This document shows positions 62,883 through 64,000 of a stretch of 64,000 bases of DNA, in pieces. Under the pieces are notes generated by a model. That model saw nothing but the letters and a program-made list of their open reading frames with translations. It did no database searches and was not told the origin of the DNA. Every line of letters starts with the position of its first letter. Positions within the stretch are counted from its first letter, which is position 1. The position numbers were made by a program, and so were the translations under genes. Source of the DNA: Actinomadura luzonensis (lineage in GTDB: Bacteria; Actinomycetota; Actinomycetes; Streptosporangiales; Streptosporangiaceae); contig NZ_JAKRKC020000001.1 of the NCBI RefSeq assembly GCF_022664455.2, positions 3,663,001 through 3,727,000 of the forward strand, read 5' to 3'.

Positions 62883-63392
62883 TCAGCGCGGCCGGGGCAG
62901 CACCATGGTGACCGACGTCCAGCGCCGCTCCCCCACCTCGACGGAGTCGGCGTGGACGGCCTCCTCGCGGAAGCCGAGCCGTTCGTACAGCCGCCTGGCC
63001 CCGTGGTTGTGGGCGTACACGCCGAGCGTGACGCGGGCGGCGCCCGGGTCGGCGAAGGCGGCGCCGAGGGCGGCGCGCACCAGCGCCTCGCCGTGCCCGC
63101 GCCCCCTGGCCTCGGGCGCGACGAGCACGAGGCCGAGCCGGACCGCCCCGGGCGCGGCGTCGGGACGCAGCATGACGTGGCCGATCGGCCGCCCGCCGGG
63201 CCCGTCGGCGACGAGCAGGCGGCGCGCGGGGTCGGCGGCGCGGAAGGCGAGGAGCTGCCCGGCGTCGAACGGCCAGGTGAAGCCGGCTTTCCCGGACCAC
63301 AGGACGAGCGCGTCGAGACCGTCGATCCAGGAGGCGACCACGGCGGCGTCGGCGGGCTCCAGGGGGCGCAGCGAGATCACCCACGAGATCAT
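62883..63392 (-). CDS. GNAT family N-acetyltransferase
   Basis: A 169-residue acetyltransferase. It starts MISWVISLRPLEPADAAVVASWIDGLDALVLWSG; the acetyl-CoA loop is LVLVAPEARGRGHGEALVRAAL (motif A, R/Q-x-x-G-x-G/A) and motif B is VTLGVYAHNHGARRLYERLGFREE. The acceptor substrate is unknown; the opening resembles RimJ/RimL-like or aminoglycoside-type GNATs only loosely. The ATG at 63392 is chosen because the upstream extension is not GNAT-like. It is divergent from the partial methyltransferase. Confidence 0.88.
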   Translation of the reverse strand: MISWVISLRPLEPADAAVVASWIDGLDALVLWSGKAGFTWPFDAGQLLAFRAADPARRLLVADGPGGRPIGHVMLRPDAAPGAVRLGLVLVAPEARGRGHGEALVRAALGAAFADPGAARVTLGVYAHNHGARRLYERLGFREEAVHADSVEVGERRWTSVTMVLPRPR

Positions 63393-63462
63393 ACCCGTTT
63401 GGGCGTTTTCTGCCTGGGCATTCCGTATCGCCAGGACGCCGCGGCGGAGACGGGGGTGGCCG

Positions 63463-64000
63463 ATGGCGGAGTTCGACGCCTCTTCGTACGGCAGGCACAT
63501 CGCCGACATCTACGACGAGACGGTACGCGGCCTGCCCACGGACACGGCCGTGGCCTGCCTCGCCCGGCTGGCCGAGGGCGGCCCGGTGCTGGAGTTCGGC
63601 ATCGGCACGGGACGGCTGGCGCTGCCGCTGGCCGAGCGGGGCCTCGCCGTGGCGGGCGTGGACGGCTCGCCGGACATGGTGGCGGCGCTGCGCGCCAAAC
63701 CGGGCGGCGACCGCGTCCCGGTGACGGTGGGCGACTTCGCCGAGGTCCGGGCCGGGGAGGCGTTCGCGCTGGTCGTGCTGGCCTTCAACACCGTCTTCGC
63801 GCTGCCGTCGCAGGACGCGCAGGTGCGCTGCTTCGCCAACGCCGCCGCGCATCTGCGGCCCGGTGGCCGGTTCGTGGTGGAGGCGTGGGTGCCGGACCCG
63901 GGCGCGTTCCGCGACCGGGCCGCGCTGCGGCTGCTGGCGCTCTCGGAGGACGTGGTCACCGCCGAGGCCGCTCTCCTCGCCCCCGCCGAGCAGATGATGT
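63463..64000 (+). CDS. class I SAM-dependent methyltransferase, C-terminus off the window
   Basis: 179 codons are visible from ATG 63463 before the right edge. Motif I is VLEFGIGTGRLALPLAERG and motif II VAGVDGSPDMVAALRAK; motif III is VGDFAEV, and LRPGGRFVVEAWVPDP follows. The opening FDASSYGRHIADIYDETVRGL is typical of small-molecule methyltransferases of the UbiE/methyltransf_25 group. Substrate unknown. The gap before it contains nested inverted repeats (GGCGT and CCTGG with their complements, about 63403-63441) that may be an operator. Confidence 0.85.
   Translation, partial: MAEFDASSYGRHIADIYDETVRGLPTDTAVACLARLAEGGPVLEFGIGTGRLALPLAERGLAVAGVDGSPDMVAALRAKPGGDRVPVTVGDFAEVRAGEAFALVVLAFNTVFALPSQDAQVRCFANAAAHLRPGGRFVVEAWVPDPGAFRDRAALRLLALSEDVVTAEAALLAPAEQMM

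Overview
The window comes from a very GC-rich actinobacterium. Supporting evidence is the strong G/C bias at third codon positions, GTG/TTG starts, rare TTA leucine codons, a conservon (CvnA-D) operon, furA-katG, PadR/PucR/YtrA-type regulators and a nonribosomal peptide operon. The overall gene mix suggests a filamentous genus of the Streptosporangiales (Nonomuraea-like); this is an inference, since no rRNA or other taxonomic marker lies in the window. Genes are densely packed: no stretch over 300 bases lacks one. No tRNA, rRNA, insertion sequence, prophage or CRISPR array was seen.

Layout. 1-9.4 kb: small redox/detoxification genes (PPOX, VOC with a divergent MarR gene and twin operators, a DHFR-like protein), an orphan trpB-trpA-GntR operon, a secreted TAP-type hydrolase, a methyltransferase with a 30-bp repeat array at its 3' end, and a PucR regulator. 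9.5-14.8 kb: a Baeyer-Villiger-type flavin monooxygenase and a PadR-ABC transporter operon. 15-18.7 kb: conservon cvnABCD. 18.8-24.2 kb: a secreted DUF1838-like protein, furA-katG, a secreted EEP-fold protein with altered catalytic motifs, and a cupin. 24.4-37 kb: a membrane protein with a YtrA-like GntR regulator (behind a four-half-site operator), MarR-MFS, an esterase, a NimA-like PPOX protein behind a DosR-like box, a LOG protein, an aldo/keto reductase with an attenuator-like leader, ZIP and Cys-rich copper proteins, a frameshifted TetR gene, a STAS protein, RecQ and a MEDS/ATPase regulator.

37.2-52.4 kb is the centrepiece: six translationally coupled ORFs with 4-bp stop/start overlaps. 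In order they are an 11-residue leader peptide, a stand-alone acyl-adenylating enzyme, a six-domain NRPS (C-A-T-C-A-T), an NRPS-exporter fusion (C-A-T-TE-MFS), a free carrier protein and a free condensation-like protein. Pocket residues read by eye predict Gly, a basic residue, then Ser. The thioesterase has Cys in place of the nucleophilic Ser. The model is that an acyl starter is activated, loaded on the carrier protein, extended to acyl-Gly-X-Ser, released by the Cys-thioesterase and exported by the transporter covalently joined to the synthetase.

52.4-64 kb: zinc-type dehydrogenase, DUF2804, a small secreted protein, a frameshifted hydrolase with a cupin gene and AraC regulator, TetR with tandem operators, a membrane protein, a hydrolase, a class IV aminotransferase, a DUF4097 lipoprotein, a twice-frameshifted GH43-type gene, a GNAT acetyltransferase and a partial methyltransferase. 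Four one-base frameshifts in otherwise intact genes point to recurrent indels, either assembly errors or recent decay.
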